Assembly (NCBI RefSeq): GCF_004138485.1
Contig: NZ_RYEV01000008.1
Coordinates: forward strand, 354,921 to 418,920
DNA: 64,000 nucleotides
Direction: 5' to 3'
Source: Peristeroidobacter soli
GTDB taxonomy: Bacteria > Pseudomonadota > Gammaproteobacteria > Steroidobacterales > Steroidobacteraceae
Below the pieces are notes generated by a model, which did not search any database, was not told where the DNA came from, and worked only from the letters and a program-made list of their open reading frames with translations. The position numbers and the translations under genes are program-made. Positions 52,926-60,944 of the stretch are shown here, piece by piece (the first letter of the stretch is position 1; every line of letters starts with the position of its first letter).

Positions 52926-54176
52926 ATGATTTGGGAATATCTGGACACCTGCGGCGACGACCAGCTGGGGCTGAGCAGGCTGCCGCGACGTTACTTCGCG
53001 AGCGGAGATGTGATGCACGGAGGCGCCTGCATCTTCTGCCCGGCGGGGCCCATGCAAACGCTGTTCACCGACCGGGGCAAGCTGTTGTTGCCTCACGAGG
53101 ACGATGACGACGAGGAGGAATACGGCAGCGAGCAGCGTCTGTCCGTAAAGGTGTGTGACGTCTGTGGCTGGTGGACCGTGCTGCAGCGGAGATCGGGCGA
53201 GTGGGATGCTGGCGAAGGCCGGATCATGGAGACCGTCTCTCATGCCTGTGCCTCGGGCGTGCTGAAACAGTTCGATGTCGCGGATATCTCCGCGCCCATC
53301 GACGATCTGCTGAAGTATCTCGTCGTCAGATATGGGGAGCGGTTCAGACTTCATCCGAGGAAGTTTGAAGAAGTGGTCGGCGCGGTATTCGCCAACGTGG
53401 GCTGTCGCGTTCGTGTGACGTCGTACTCCAGAGATGAGGGGATCGATGTCATCGTCCTGGAGGCGCCTGCCGACCAGTTGCTCGGCATTCAGGTTCGGCG
53501 CAAGCGTGGCAAGGTTGGCGCCGAGGCCATTCGCTCGCTCGCTGGCGCCATGATTGTGAACGATGCCCTGGCCGGGGCATTTGTGACTACATCTTCATAC
53601 ACGCGAGGCGCGCACGCCACGGCTGACAAACTTGCCGCCAGGGGCTATCCCATCGAGCTGATCGACGGCAAGAGATTTTACGACCGGCTGCGCTTGTCCA
53701 TGCGTCCAGCCTATCGACAGGAAGATGTCTCGAGCGGATCGAGCCCCTTCTCGCGTTTCGTCAAAGATCCGGATGCGCTCACCGTGGTTCATCGCTACGA
53801 CGACCTGGTCGAGGCGCCGGATTACGAAGTCCGGGAATGGGATGAGCGGCTCGAGCGGGAGGACGAGGAAGAGCTGACCGAGTTTCACTATGGCGCTTCC
53901 ACGGTGGAAACGCGCATCCCACCCTCCGGTGAGTCGGTGCAGTTCAGCACCCTGGGGGCCTATCTCGAGACGTTGGGGCGTGAGTTTCCGCAGCCCGACT
54001 CCGCGACCGGTATCAGCGCGGAGGCTTTCATGGAGGCGAGGGTTCCGATGATTGTTTCTTGTGTCGAGTGTGGCATGTCCATGCCCAGCAGTCCTGGCAC
54101 GCCTTGTGACGAGCATGGTCAGCTGTATTGTTTTGACTGCGCGGATGAGATCGGGGGCGGAGGTGTCGACGGTTGA
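52926..54176 (+). CDS. Mrr-like restriction endonuclease-fold protein flanked by zinc-binding ends
   Basis: The 416-residue protein has an N-terminal zinc site (Cys35-x2-Cys38 and Cys77-x2-Cys80), a long acidic loop, and an Mrr-type PD-(D/E)XK nuclease core (KFEEVVGAVFANVGCRV, DEGIDVIV, GIQVRRKR, GAEAIRSLAGAM). It ends in a second zinc-like module (CVECGMSMPSSPGTPC, YCFDC). The nuclease motif reads Gln189-Val-Arg191 instead of the usual Gln-x-Lys, so the catalytic lysine position is Arg. Mrr proteins cut methylated DNA. Activity here may be altered or lost. Confidence 0.78.
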   Translation: MIWEYLDTCGDDQLGLSRLPRRYFASGDVMHGGACIFCPAGPMQTLFTDRGKLLLPHEDDDDEEEYGSEQRLSVKVCDVCGWWTVLQRRSGEWDAGEGRIMETVSHACASGVLKQFDVADISAPIDDLLKYLVVRYGERFRLHPRKFEEVVGAVFANVGCRVRVTSYSRDEGIDVIVLEAPADQLLGIQVRRKRGKVGAEAIRSLAGAMIVNDALAGAFVTTSSYTRGAHATADKLAARGYPIELIDGKRFYDRLRLSMRPAYRQEDVSSGSSPFSRFVKDPDALTVVHRYDDLVEAPDYEVREWDERLEREDEEELTEFHYGASTVETRIPPSGESVQFSTLGAYLETLGREFPQPDSATGISAEAFMEARVPMIVSCVECGMSMPSSPGTPCDEHGQLYCFDCADEIGGGGVDG

Positions 54177-54322
54177 ATTGCCGTGGCCGGCGGATGACCT
54201 TGTCAACCCAGGCGCGGCGCGTTTAGGCTTGGGCCGAAGGGACTGACTTCGAGTAATGAGAACGACGCCCGGTCCCGACGCTTGAGTCATTTGCGCATGC
54301 CGGATCAGGATCGAATCTGGAT

Positions 54323-55048
54323 ATGAATCTAGTGGATAGAATCGCGCGCAGGTCTTACCGAGCCTTCATCAGCGGGCTCAATTTCCAGCATACGCGTCAG
54401 TGTCCGATGTGCGGCTGGTCGGGATTTCAGTTCGAGCCGGCGAATCAGGGGCCATTTTTCAGGTTCGATGCGACCTGTCCCCGCTGCAAGTCGCAGGAGC
54501 GGCATCGACTGGCTTATCTGCTGCTCGCCAAACGGCTCCCCCCGCGATTGGGCAAGGTGTTGCACTTCGCGCCCGAGCCTTGCATGACCCAGTGGCTGGG
54601 ATCCCGGGCGGATGACTATCACACGGCCGATCTGCTGTCGCCGACGGTGATGCACAAGGAAGATATCTGCAACATGAGCTTTGCAGATGAGACTTTCGAT
54701 CTCGTGTGGTGTTCTCACATCCTGGAACACGTTGCGGACGATCATGAGGCGATGCGTGAGATTCGCCGTGTGCTGAAGCCAAACGGTCTCGCTGTCATTC
54801 AAGTGCCCGTGTGGGGTGCCAAGACCAGCGATGAGCCGCTGAATACACCTGAAGAACGAGTTCTGAAATACTTCCAGGAAGATCACGTACGCCGCTACGG
54901 CTCGGACATCGAGAGCCGCCTGCGCGCGGCCGGCCTCGCGGTGGAAACATTGCGTACGGATGATCTGGATCTCCAGGTCGTGCTACGACATGGGCTCGCC
55001 GATCTGTGTGGCAATGATGTTTTCCTGACCGGCAAGGCCGTCACCTGA
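54323..55048 (+). CDS. SAM-dependent methyltransferase with N-terminal zinc ribbon
   Basis: The 241-residue protein has a zinc-binding start (CPMCGWSGFQF, then CPRCKSQERHR), followed by a class I methyltransferase with the SAM region LHFAPEPCMTQWLGSRADDY, FDLVWCSHILEHVADD and RRVLKPNGLAVIQVP. The LEHV motif is typical of small-molecule or wall-component methyltransferases. The substrate is unknown; no pathway genes adjoin it. Confidence 0.85.
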   Translation: MNLVDRIARRSYRAFISGLNFQHTRQCPMCGWSGFQFEPANQGPFFRFDATCPRCKSQERHRLAYLLLAKRLPPRLGKVLHFAPEPCMTQWLGSRADDYHTADLLSPTVMHKEDICNMSFADETFDLVWCSHILEHVADDHEAMREIRRVLKPNGLAVIQVPVWGAKTSDEPLNTPEERVLKYFQEDHVRRYGSDIESRLRAAGLAVETLRTDDLDLQVVLRHGLADLCGNDVFLTGKAVT

Positions 55049-55056
55049 CCGGCGCC

Positions 55057-55497
55057 TTACATCTTCTCGCCCGGCAATGCCGCGGCTTGTTTGATCCAAT
55101 TCGCAAGCTGCGCTTCGTCCACCTCATCGTGTTCGCGGATGTCGAAGTAACGAACGGCGGGATATTTGCTGAGCCCGGCGGGAGGGGGCTGCAGCGACGA
55201 GCCTTTGAAGAAGGTCAGCTTCACGTACTTGTTGAAGCAATGGAAGCTCAGAAACCACAGATCCCGCTCCATGCCATAGAACGGTGAGTTCCACTTCACG
55301 GCCTTGTGAACCTTGGGCACGTGTTTGGTGACGAGCCGGTCGAGGAACTCGCCGATATCGCGCTTCCAGCCAGGCATCGCGGCGACATAGGCCTGCACGG
55401 GCTCGTCGCCATAGCCCTTGGCGATCTGCGGGTTGCCGCCGGAGAGCAGGACGACTTTGTCGCTTGCCTTCGACGCCGACTTGCGAGGCTTGCTCAC
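55057..55497 (-). CDS. DUF1801-family protein (first of two)
   Basis: The 146-residue protein has the DUF1801 pattern, with the WNSPFYGMERDLWFLSFHCF segment, KLTFFKGSSLQPPP and the C-terminal LANWIKQAAALPG. The fold is YdhG-like, of unknown function. It overlaps the next DUF1801 gene by four bases, so the two are translated from one mRNA with the SRPBCC and ArsR genes. Confidence 0.85.
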   Translation of the reverse strand: MSKPRKSASKASDKVVLLSGGNPQIAKGYGDEPVQAYVAAMPGWKRDIGEFLDRLVTKHVPKVHKAVKWNSPFYGMERDLWFLSFHCFNKYVKLTFFKGSSLQPPPAGLSKYPAVRYFDIREHDEVDEAQLANWIKQAAALPGEKM

Positions 55498-55943
55498 GAA
55501 GCCTGTTTGGACTTGGCGCCGTTGCGAGCCACCGCGGCTTTGATGAGCGCCTTGAATGCGCGCGCGTCGACTTGCTCACCTTCTTTGATATCGATGGCTC
55601 GTCGCAGGTTGCCTTCCAGGCTGGAATTGAAAATCTTCGACGGGTCGGGGACGCTGGCGCCGCGCGCGAACGTGAGTTTCACATGAGTTTTGTACGACTC
55701 GCCGGTGCAGATGATGCCGTTGCGCGACCACACCGGATTGCTCCACTTCCATTCCTCGACGATCTCCGGATCCGCTTCGAGAATCAGCTCGCGCATGCGG
55801 GCCAGCGTCTCGCCGCGCCAGTCCCCGAGCTCGCGAATGCGAGCGTCGATGAGTTGCGAGGCAGGTTCCGCAGCAGCAGTGGCTGCGAGCTTCTTTTTGG
55901 CCGGTGACTTGGCTTTGGTGGTTTTCTTCGCGGCGGAGGCCAT
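55494..55943 (-). CDS. DUF1801-family protein (second)
   Basis: The 149-residue protein has a Lys/Ala-rich N-terminal extension (AAKKTTKAKSPAKKKLAAT) that could bind nucleic acid, then the DUF1801 core (LRARMRELILEADPEIVEEW-like; WSNPVWSRNGIICTGESYK). It overlaps the first DUF1801 gene by four bases and follows the SRPBCC gene by one base. Confidence 0.85.
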   Translation of the reverse strand: MASAAKKTTKAKSPAKKKLAATAAAEPASQLIDARIRELGDWRGETLARMRELILEADPEIVEEWKWSNPVWSRNGIICTGESYKTHVKLTFARGASVPDPSKIFNSSLEGNLRRAIDIKEGEQVDARAFKALIKAAVARNGAKSKQAS

Positions 55944-55944
55944 A

Positions 55945-56373
55945 TCAATTTACCTTTGCCAGAACCTGTTCGAGCTTGCCGAGGAACTGTGCCCAGCCGG
56001 CCTTGGCGCCGCCGTAGGCCTGTTTCTGTTCCTTGCGGAAGCCGGCCTGTTCCATGCGCAGATGAGTGCCTTTGGCCGTCGGCGTGAGTGTCATCGTGAC
56101 CACCGTCCTGGTATCGAACGCCGGATCGTCATGCGGAAAGTTCCAGCTGTACGAGAGCGTCTTGTGCGGCTCGAGGGCCAGCACTTCACAGGAGAGCACG
56201 CCGCCCCAATCGCCGCGCAGGCTGAATTTGTGGCCGACCACGGCTGCGAAATCGTTCTTCATCAGCCATTCTTCGAGCAAGTGTTGTTGAGTGAGCGCGC
56301 GCCAGACCTTTTCCGGTGGGAACGGCAGTTCGCGTTCGACGACGGCGACGAGGGTTTCGGGGGCGGTGGTCAT
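55945..56373 (-). CDS. SRPBCC (AHSA1-type) domain protein
   Basis: The 142-residue protein has the START-like fold typical of AHSA1/SRPBCC proteins: RELPFPPEKVWRALTQQHLL, EEWLMKNDFAAVVGHKF, HKTLSYSWNF and a C-terminal GWAQFLGKLEQVLA. It binds hydrophobic ligands. It overlaps the ArsR gene by four bases and is followed directly by the two DUF1801 genes. The same combination of families occurs in many bacteria. Confidence 0.88.
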   Translation of the reverse strand: MTTAPETLVAVVERELPFPPEKVWRALTQQHLLEEWLMKNDFAAVVGHKFSLRGDWGGVLSCEVLALEPHKTLSYSWNFPHDDPAFDTRTVVTMTLTPTAKGTHLRMEQAGFRKEQKQAYGGAKAGWAQFLGKLEQVLAKVN

Positions 56374-56693
56374 TGATCCATCCTCTTCAACAAATCTTCC
56401 AGCCGGTTGAACCGGTTTTCCCAGAAGCCCGCCATCTGGCGAGTCCAGTCGATCAGCGGACTCAAGGCACCGAGCTGGGCGCTGTAATGGGTCTGACGAC
56501 CCTCCTGGCGATCGCGCACCAGGCCGGCGGTCTTGAGCACGCCGAGATGTTTGGAAACAGCCGGCTGCGAGATGCCGGCGTGCGCGGTCAGCGCACCGAC
56601 CGTCTGCTCACCTTCGCGACACAATTGCTCGAAGATCTCGCGTCGGGTCGGATCGGCAAGGGTTCGGAACAGCACATCGTGAGTCGTCGACAT
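56370..56693 (-). CDS. ArsR-family transcriptional regulator
   Basis: The 107-residue protein has the winged helix of ArsR repressors (RTLADPTRREIFEQLCREGE, ISQPAVSKHLGVLKTAGLV, RQEGRQTHYSAQLG) without the metal-binding Cys pair of classical ArsR. ATG 56693 is preferred to a TTG two codons upstream. It leads the operon with SRPBCC and two DUF1801 genes, and two matching operator copies lie just upstream at 56702-56745, so it is probably autoregulated. Confidence 0.9.
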   Translation of the reverse strand: MSTTHDVLFRTLADPTRREIFEQLCREGEQTVGALTAHAGISQPAVSKHLGVLKTAGLVRDRQEGRQTHYSAQLGALSPLIDWTRQMAGFWENRFNRLEDLLKRMDQ

Positions 56694-56701
56694 GAACAAC
56701 C

Positions 56702-56745
56702 ATAACTGGCTGGCTATGGGTCGATATATAACCAGCTGGCTATGG
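56702..56745. promoter_or_regulatory. Two direct copies of an ArsR-type operator
   Basis: ATAACTGGCTGGCTATGG (56702-56719) and ATAACCAGCTGGCTATGG (56728-56745) match at 16 of 18 bases with 26-base phasing. The second is itself nearly palindromic (ATAACCAGCTGGCTAT), as expected for a winged-helix dimer. They lie directly before the ArsR start. Confidence 0.8.
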
Positions 56746-56826
56746 ATGAGTCAAGCCGGACTGACTTGACTGCTTGGCCGCATCGCTTGCACATTGGCTC
56801 GAGCCGCCACTCGTACGAGAGCAAAG

Positions 56827-57177
56827 ATGTCGTACCGCATTCACCGACGCATCGGTTTCGCCGCCCTGATCCTCGGGGCCATCGCGTTGAGCGGCTGTCA
56901 AACGACACCGACCCAAGCGCCGGTCGCGCCCACCCTGCGACTTCTCCAGGCTCAGCCACTGACGGTGGCGGATAACTGCGAAGCCAGCGGCAGTTACTTT
57001 GTTGAATTCACCGTGACCAGCGACGGTCGCACCGGTGACATCCAGGCGCCCGCAGGTCCGGCGTGCGTGCAGGAGGCATTGACGGCCTGGGTGAGTTCAT
57101 TCCGTTACGAGGCGCCGGGCCAGGAGATTCCGTCGGGCGTCGAATGGATGATGGTCACGGCTCGCAAAGGCTCGTAA
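56827..57177 (+). CDS. Hypothetical lipoprotein with TonB-C-like domain
   Basis: The 116-residue protein from ATG 56827 has a lipoprotein signal ending in LSGC. Its mature part resembles a short TonB C-terminal-like fold (SYFVEFTVTSDGRTGDIQAP, then SSFRYEAPG). It would sit in the outer or inner membrane leaflet. Function is unknown. It is divergent from the ArsR operon across the operator region. Confidence 0.72.
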   Translation: MSYRIHRRIGFAALILGAIALSGCQTTPTQAPVAPTLRLLQAQPLTVADNCEASGSYFVEFTVTSDGRTGDIQAPAGPACVQEALTAWVSSFRYEAPGQEIPSGVEWMMVTARKGS

Positions 57178-57270
57178 TCAAGCCGCGAACCCGGCTGGCA
57201 ACCTTCCTCGATCCCGCCGCGTCCAACCGCCATGAAGGCCCACCCCGGGCCCATGGAGACGCGGGCTCGC

Positions 57271-58635
57271 ATGCAAAAGAAAATATTGTGGACAGTGGCT
57301 GGACTGCTGCTGCTCGCGGGCGTGGCCTGGTTTGCCAGCAATCGTAAAGAACCGGCCGACACTCGCTATACCGGTGCATATCGATTCGACGACGGCACGC
57401 TGATGGTCGTCGGGCCGCGTGACACCACCGATCTGCGATTCAAATTGATGAATGGCCAGACCGGTGCGCTATGGCCCACCGATAAGAAGGGCAGCTTCGA
57501 AGGCGGCGAGGGTTGGGCCGAGCGCGAACCCGTCACCAATCGCGTGCAATTTCAGCGCGACGGCTCGGGCCAGGTCACCGGGCTGACGTGGCAGCGAGTG
57601 GGCGACGTTAAATCACCCAGCGGTAATGCGATGCGCGTTCCTTTGCGTGAGGCAAGGGTGACGTTTCCCAGTGGCTCACTCACGTTGCGTGGCAAGTTGA
57701 TCCTGCCCGAAGGCGCGGGACCGTTTCCTGTGATGATCCCAGTGCATGGCTCCGAAGATTACAGCGCCGTGGACCATTACTCCGATCCATACCTTTATGC
57801 CGCGAATGGAATTGCCGCATTCGTCTACGACAAGCGCGGCACCGGCGGCTCGACGGGAACATACACCGCGAACTTCGACGTGCTCTCCGACGACACCGTC
57901 GCCGCCGTTCAATACGTGCGCCAGCGACCGGAGATCGATGGCGACAAAGTGAATCTCGCCGGTTACAGCCAAGGCGGCTGGATCGCACCGCTCGCGGCGT
58001 TGAAAGATGGTCACATTCGCAGCGTGTTCGTCGGTTACGGCGTGGCCGTGCCGGTGCTGGGGGAGGATCGTTGGGGTTATGTGTACGCGCTTCAGCAGAA
58101 GGGCTTCGGTGACAAGGAGATCGCCGAGGTGGACCACGTTGCCGCCATCATCGGTGACATCGTCGATCGCGGTCAGAATCGCTGGTCCGACTTCTCTCAC
58201 GCGCTGCAGGAATCGCGCAGCAAACCCTGGTTCGAGACTGCGAAACACAGCGACTCCATCTTCGGCATGATTGTCGGCACCGACCTGCCACTGTGGGTGG
58301 TGCGCCCGTATCTGTGGTTGAAATATGGCCGCAACGATCCGCCTTTCATCGATCGTCTCTACGATCCGGTGCAGACGCTGGCGAAGCTGGATGTGCCGAG
58401 CCTATGGATTTTCGGCGGTAAGGACTCGAGTGCGCCGACGCAATGGAGCATCGATGCGCTTCAGAAACTGCAGGCCGACGACAAACCTATCGAGTATTTC
58501 ATCTACCCCGACGCCGAGCATGGCATCACGCGCTTCGAGCAAAAGGATGACGGTGAACGCGTCACACTGGGGTATGAAGAGGGTTACTTCCGTCAGCAAC
58601 TGGAGTGGTACCGCAAGCAGAGCGGTTTGCAGTAA
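57271..58635 (+). CDS. Exported alpha/beta hydrolase
   Basis: The protein (454 residues from ATG 57271; ATGs at 57232 and 57253 are also in frame) has a membrane-anchor signal (ILWTVAGLLLLAGVAWFA). A hydrolase domain follows, with FPVMIPVHGSEDYSAVDHYS, the nucleophile elbow GYSQGG, an Asp region (FGGKDSSAPTQW) and a His in YPDAEHGITRFEQ. It is likely an esterase- or peptidase-like hydrolase of the periplasm. The start is uncertain because none of the candidates has a clear ribosome site. Confidence 0.75.
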   Translation: MQKKILWTVAGLLLLAGVAWFASNRKEPADTRYTGAYRFDDGTLMVVGPRDTTDLRFKLMNGQTGALWPTDKKGSFEGGEGWAEREPVTNRVQFQRDGSGQVTGLTWQRVGDVKSPSGNAMRVPLREARVTFPSGSLTLRGKLILPEGAGPFPVMIPVHGSEDYSAVDHYSDPYLYAANGIAAFVYDKRGTGGSTGTYTANFDVLSDDTVAAVQYVRQRPEIDGDKVNLAGYSQGGWIAPLAALKDGHIRSVFVGYGVAVPVLGEDRWGYVYALQQKGFGDKEIAEVDHVAAIIGDIVDRGQNRWSDFSHALQESRSKPWFETAKHSDSIFGMIVGTDLPLWVVRPYLWLKYGRNDPPFIDRLYDPVQTLAKLDVPSLWIFGGKDSSAPTQWSIDALQKLQADDKPIEYFIYPDAEHGITRFEQKDDGERVTLGYEEGYFRQQLEWYRKQSGLQ

Positions 58636-58700
58636 CACGAGCGCAGTGGAATTGCGGTAGGCTGCAGCGTCCTCAACCGCAGCTACCGACGCCACCGCTC

Positions 58701-60716
58701 ATGACTCGCCGACGTGCTCCCGACGCGCCTCGCTTCGAAGATCTGCTCGCGCAACGACTGACGCGCCGTCAGGTATTGCAGGCTGGCGCGGCTATCGCGG
58801 GGTCGGCGCTGCTCGCATCGCCGGATGTGATGGCGTCGAGGAGTCCGCAGCAGCTCGGCTTCAAGCCGATTCGCGGCACCAAGGCCGACGCCATCGTGCT
58901 GCCGCCGGGCTATACGCATGACCTGGTGATCCGCTGGGGCGAGAGTCTGTCGTCGTCCGTGCCCGATCTCGACGCCAGCAAGCTCAATGCCGGTGTGTTG
59001 CTCGAGCCCAAGGCGGCCGAGCAGCAACGTTCGCAGTTCGGACAGAACTGCGATGCCATTCATTTCTTTCCGCTCAACGGGCGCAGCGATCACGGCGTCC
59101 TCTGCGCGAACAACGAGTACACCGACGACGGGCTGATGTTTCCTGACAATCCCGGGCTGCGCGGCATCCGTAACGCCGCGACTCGCGCGTATGTGAAGCG
59201 GCATCCGCAGGTGGTGGCGGTTACCAAAGCGGCTCAGGGCGTGTCCATCGTCGAGGTCGAGCGCACGCGGGGCCGCTGGCAATTCGTGAAGGACTCGAAA
59301 TACAACCGTCGCATCACGGCGGACACGCCCATCAACATCGGCGGCCCGGCGCGTGGCGCGGCGCTGATGAAGACCAAGGACGATCCGGCGGGGCAGCGTG
59401 CGTTCGGCACGTTTGCCAACTGTGCTGGCGGCGAAACGCCGTGGGGCACGTATCTCACCGCTGAAGAAAACATTCAGGACTACTTCGCCAATCTGGATCG
59501 CTTGAAAGCGCGCAACGATGTCGATCCGTTCATCGTCGATGCGCATCGTCGCTTCCGCATGTGGAGCGCGCAGTCGCTCTATAACTGGGATGTCGCCGAC
59601 TCGCGCTTCGATCTCGCCGTCACGCCGACCGAGCCGTTTCGATTCGGATGGATCGTGGAAATCGATCCGCTCGATCCCACCAGCACGCCGGTCAAGCGAA
59701 CGGCGTTGGGGCGCTTTGCGCACGAGGGGGCGAGTCCGGTGATTGCCCGGAACGGGCGCGTCGCGGTTTACATGGGTGATGACGACAAGTTCGAATACGT
59801 CTACAAGTTCATTTCGAACGGGCGCTTCGAGCCGAAGAATCGCCAGGCCAATCGCACTCTGCTCGAGCAAGGCACGCTGCACGTCGCGCGTTTCGATGCG
59901 AGCGGCAAAGGGCAGTGGCTGCCGTTGGTGTTCGACCCGAAGGGCCCGTTGAATGCCGCTGCGGGATTTCGCGATCAGGCGGATGTGCTCATCAAGGCGC
60001 GCATGGCGGCGTATCTGCTCGGCGCAACGCCGATGGATCGGCCCGAAGATGTCGAAGCAAATCCGACGACGGGCCGCATCTACATCGCCTGCACACGCAA
60101 CGAAAGCCGCACGGTCGAATCTGGGGCGACGACGTATGGCGGCCGCGAGATCGACACGGCGCCGAACGCCGCCAATCCGCGTGGCGCGAACAACTTCGGT
60201 CACATCATCGAGATCACGGAAGCGGGTGACGACCACACCTCGCTGGAGTTTTCCTGGGAAGTGTTCTTGCTCGCGGGCGACCCTTCAGGCGATCGCTTGA
60301 TCACCGATCTCAGCCAGGTGAAGGCGGATAGCGCCTACTACGCGGGCTACGCCAACGCGGCAGATCTCAGTCCGATCGGCTCGCCCGACAACATCGGCTT
60401 CGATCGCATCGGCAATCTTTGGATCGTGACCGACGGCGCGCAGCCCGATGCCGGCAACAACGGTTGCTTCGTCACGCCGACGTCCGGGCCGGATCGGGGC
60501 CGCTTGCGGCAATTCATGAGTGGCCCGGTCGGCTGCGAAGTGTGTGGCTGTCAGTTCTCACCCGATGATGAAACGCTGTTCATCAGCATCCAGCATCCGG
60601 GCGAGGGCGGCTCGACCGCCGACCCGCGCAGCCACTGGCCGGATGGTGGCCACAGTCAGCCACGCGCGAGCGTGATCGCCATTCGCAAGGAAGGCGGCGG
60701 CCCCGTCGGCAGTTGA
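58701..60716 (+). CDS. PhoX-family (DUF839) protein with Tat signal
   Basis: The 671-residue protein has a Tat signal (QRLTRRQVLQAGAAIAGSAL) and then the DUF839/PhoX fold, shown by FGQNCDAIHFFPLNGRSDHG, CANNEYTDDGLMFPDNPG, NCAGGETPWGTYLTAEENIQ, YMGDDDKFEYVYKFIS and FSPDDETLFISIQHPGEGGS. PhoX proteins are Ca2+- and Fe3+-dependent alkaline phosphatases; many DUF839 members have no proven activity. The conserved NCAGG and EEN segments fit an active enzyme. It abuts the DUF3187 remnant tail to tail. Confidence 0.85.
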   Translation: MTRRRAPDAPRFEDLLAQRLTRRQVLQAGAAIAGSALLASPDVMASRSPQQLGFKPIRGTKADAIVLPPGYTHDLVIRWGESLSSSVPDLDASKLNAGVLLEPKAAEQQRSQFGQNCDAIHFFPLNGRSDHGVLCANNEYTDDGLMFPDNPGLRGIRNAATRAYVKRHPQVVAVTKAAQGVSIVEVERTRGRWQFVKDSKYNRRITADTPINIGGPARGAALMKTKDDPAGQRAFGTFANCAGGETPWGTYLTAEENIQDYFANLDRLKARNDVDPFIVDAHRRFRMWSAQSLYNWDVADSRFDLAVTPTEPFRFGWIVEIDPLDPTSTPVKRTALGRFAHEGASPVIARNGRVAVYMGDDDKFEYVYKFISNGRFEPKNRQANRTLLEQGTLHVARFDASGKGQWLPLVFDPKGPLNAAAGFRDQADVLIKARMAAYLLGATPMDRPEDVEANPTTGRIYIACTRNESRTVESGATTYGGREIDTAPNAANPRGANNFGHIIEITEAGDDHTSLEFSWEVFLLAGDPSGDRLITDLSQVKADSAYYAGYANAADLSPIGSPDNIGFDRIGNLWIVTDGAQPDAGNNGCFVTPTSGPDRGRLRQFMSGPVGCEVCGCQFSPDDETLFISIQHPGEGGSTADPRSHWPDGGHSQPRASVIAIRKEGGGPVGS

Positions 60717-60944
60717 TCAGCGGCGTTCGACCGGGAAGTAAGCGAGCCCGAGTTGCGCGCCGATGTCGGGTGTGTTGCTGAAGTTGGAGATGTTCTCGGT
60801 CACGGCGAGGCTCCACTGCGCATGCCCGATGCGCTGCTGCAGGCCGAGGCTCAGCTGATATTTATTTTCAGTGAGTTCTTCGACGTCCTCGGCGTTCTGC
60901 ACCGTGCTCTTGCTCGCGTACGCCTGCAGACGACTCCCTACAGC
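60717..60944 (-). pseudogene. C-terminal remnant of a DUF3187-family protein
   Basis: Only the last 70 or so codons remain, reading LQAYASKSTVQNAEDVEELT and ending TENISNFSNTPDIGAQLGLA then YFPVERR, a characteristic DUF3187 C-terminus. The in-frame remnant begins at about the end of the FAD oxidase gene, with no start codon, signal peptide or barrel N-terminus. The upstream part has been lost, probably by a deletion or recombination at about 60938-60945. A 61-codon frame from GTG 60902 is unlikely to be functional. Confidence 0.8.
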
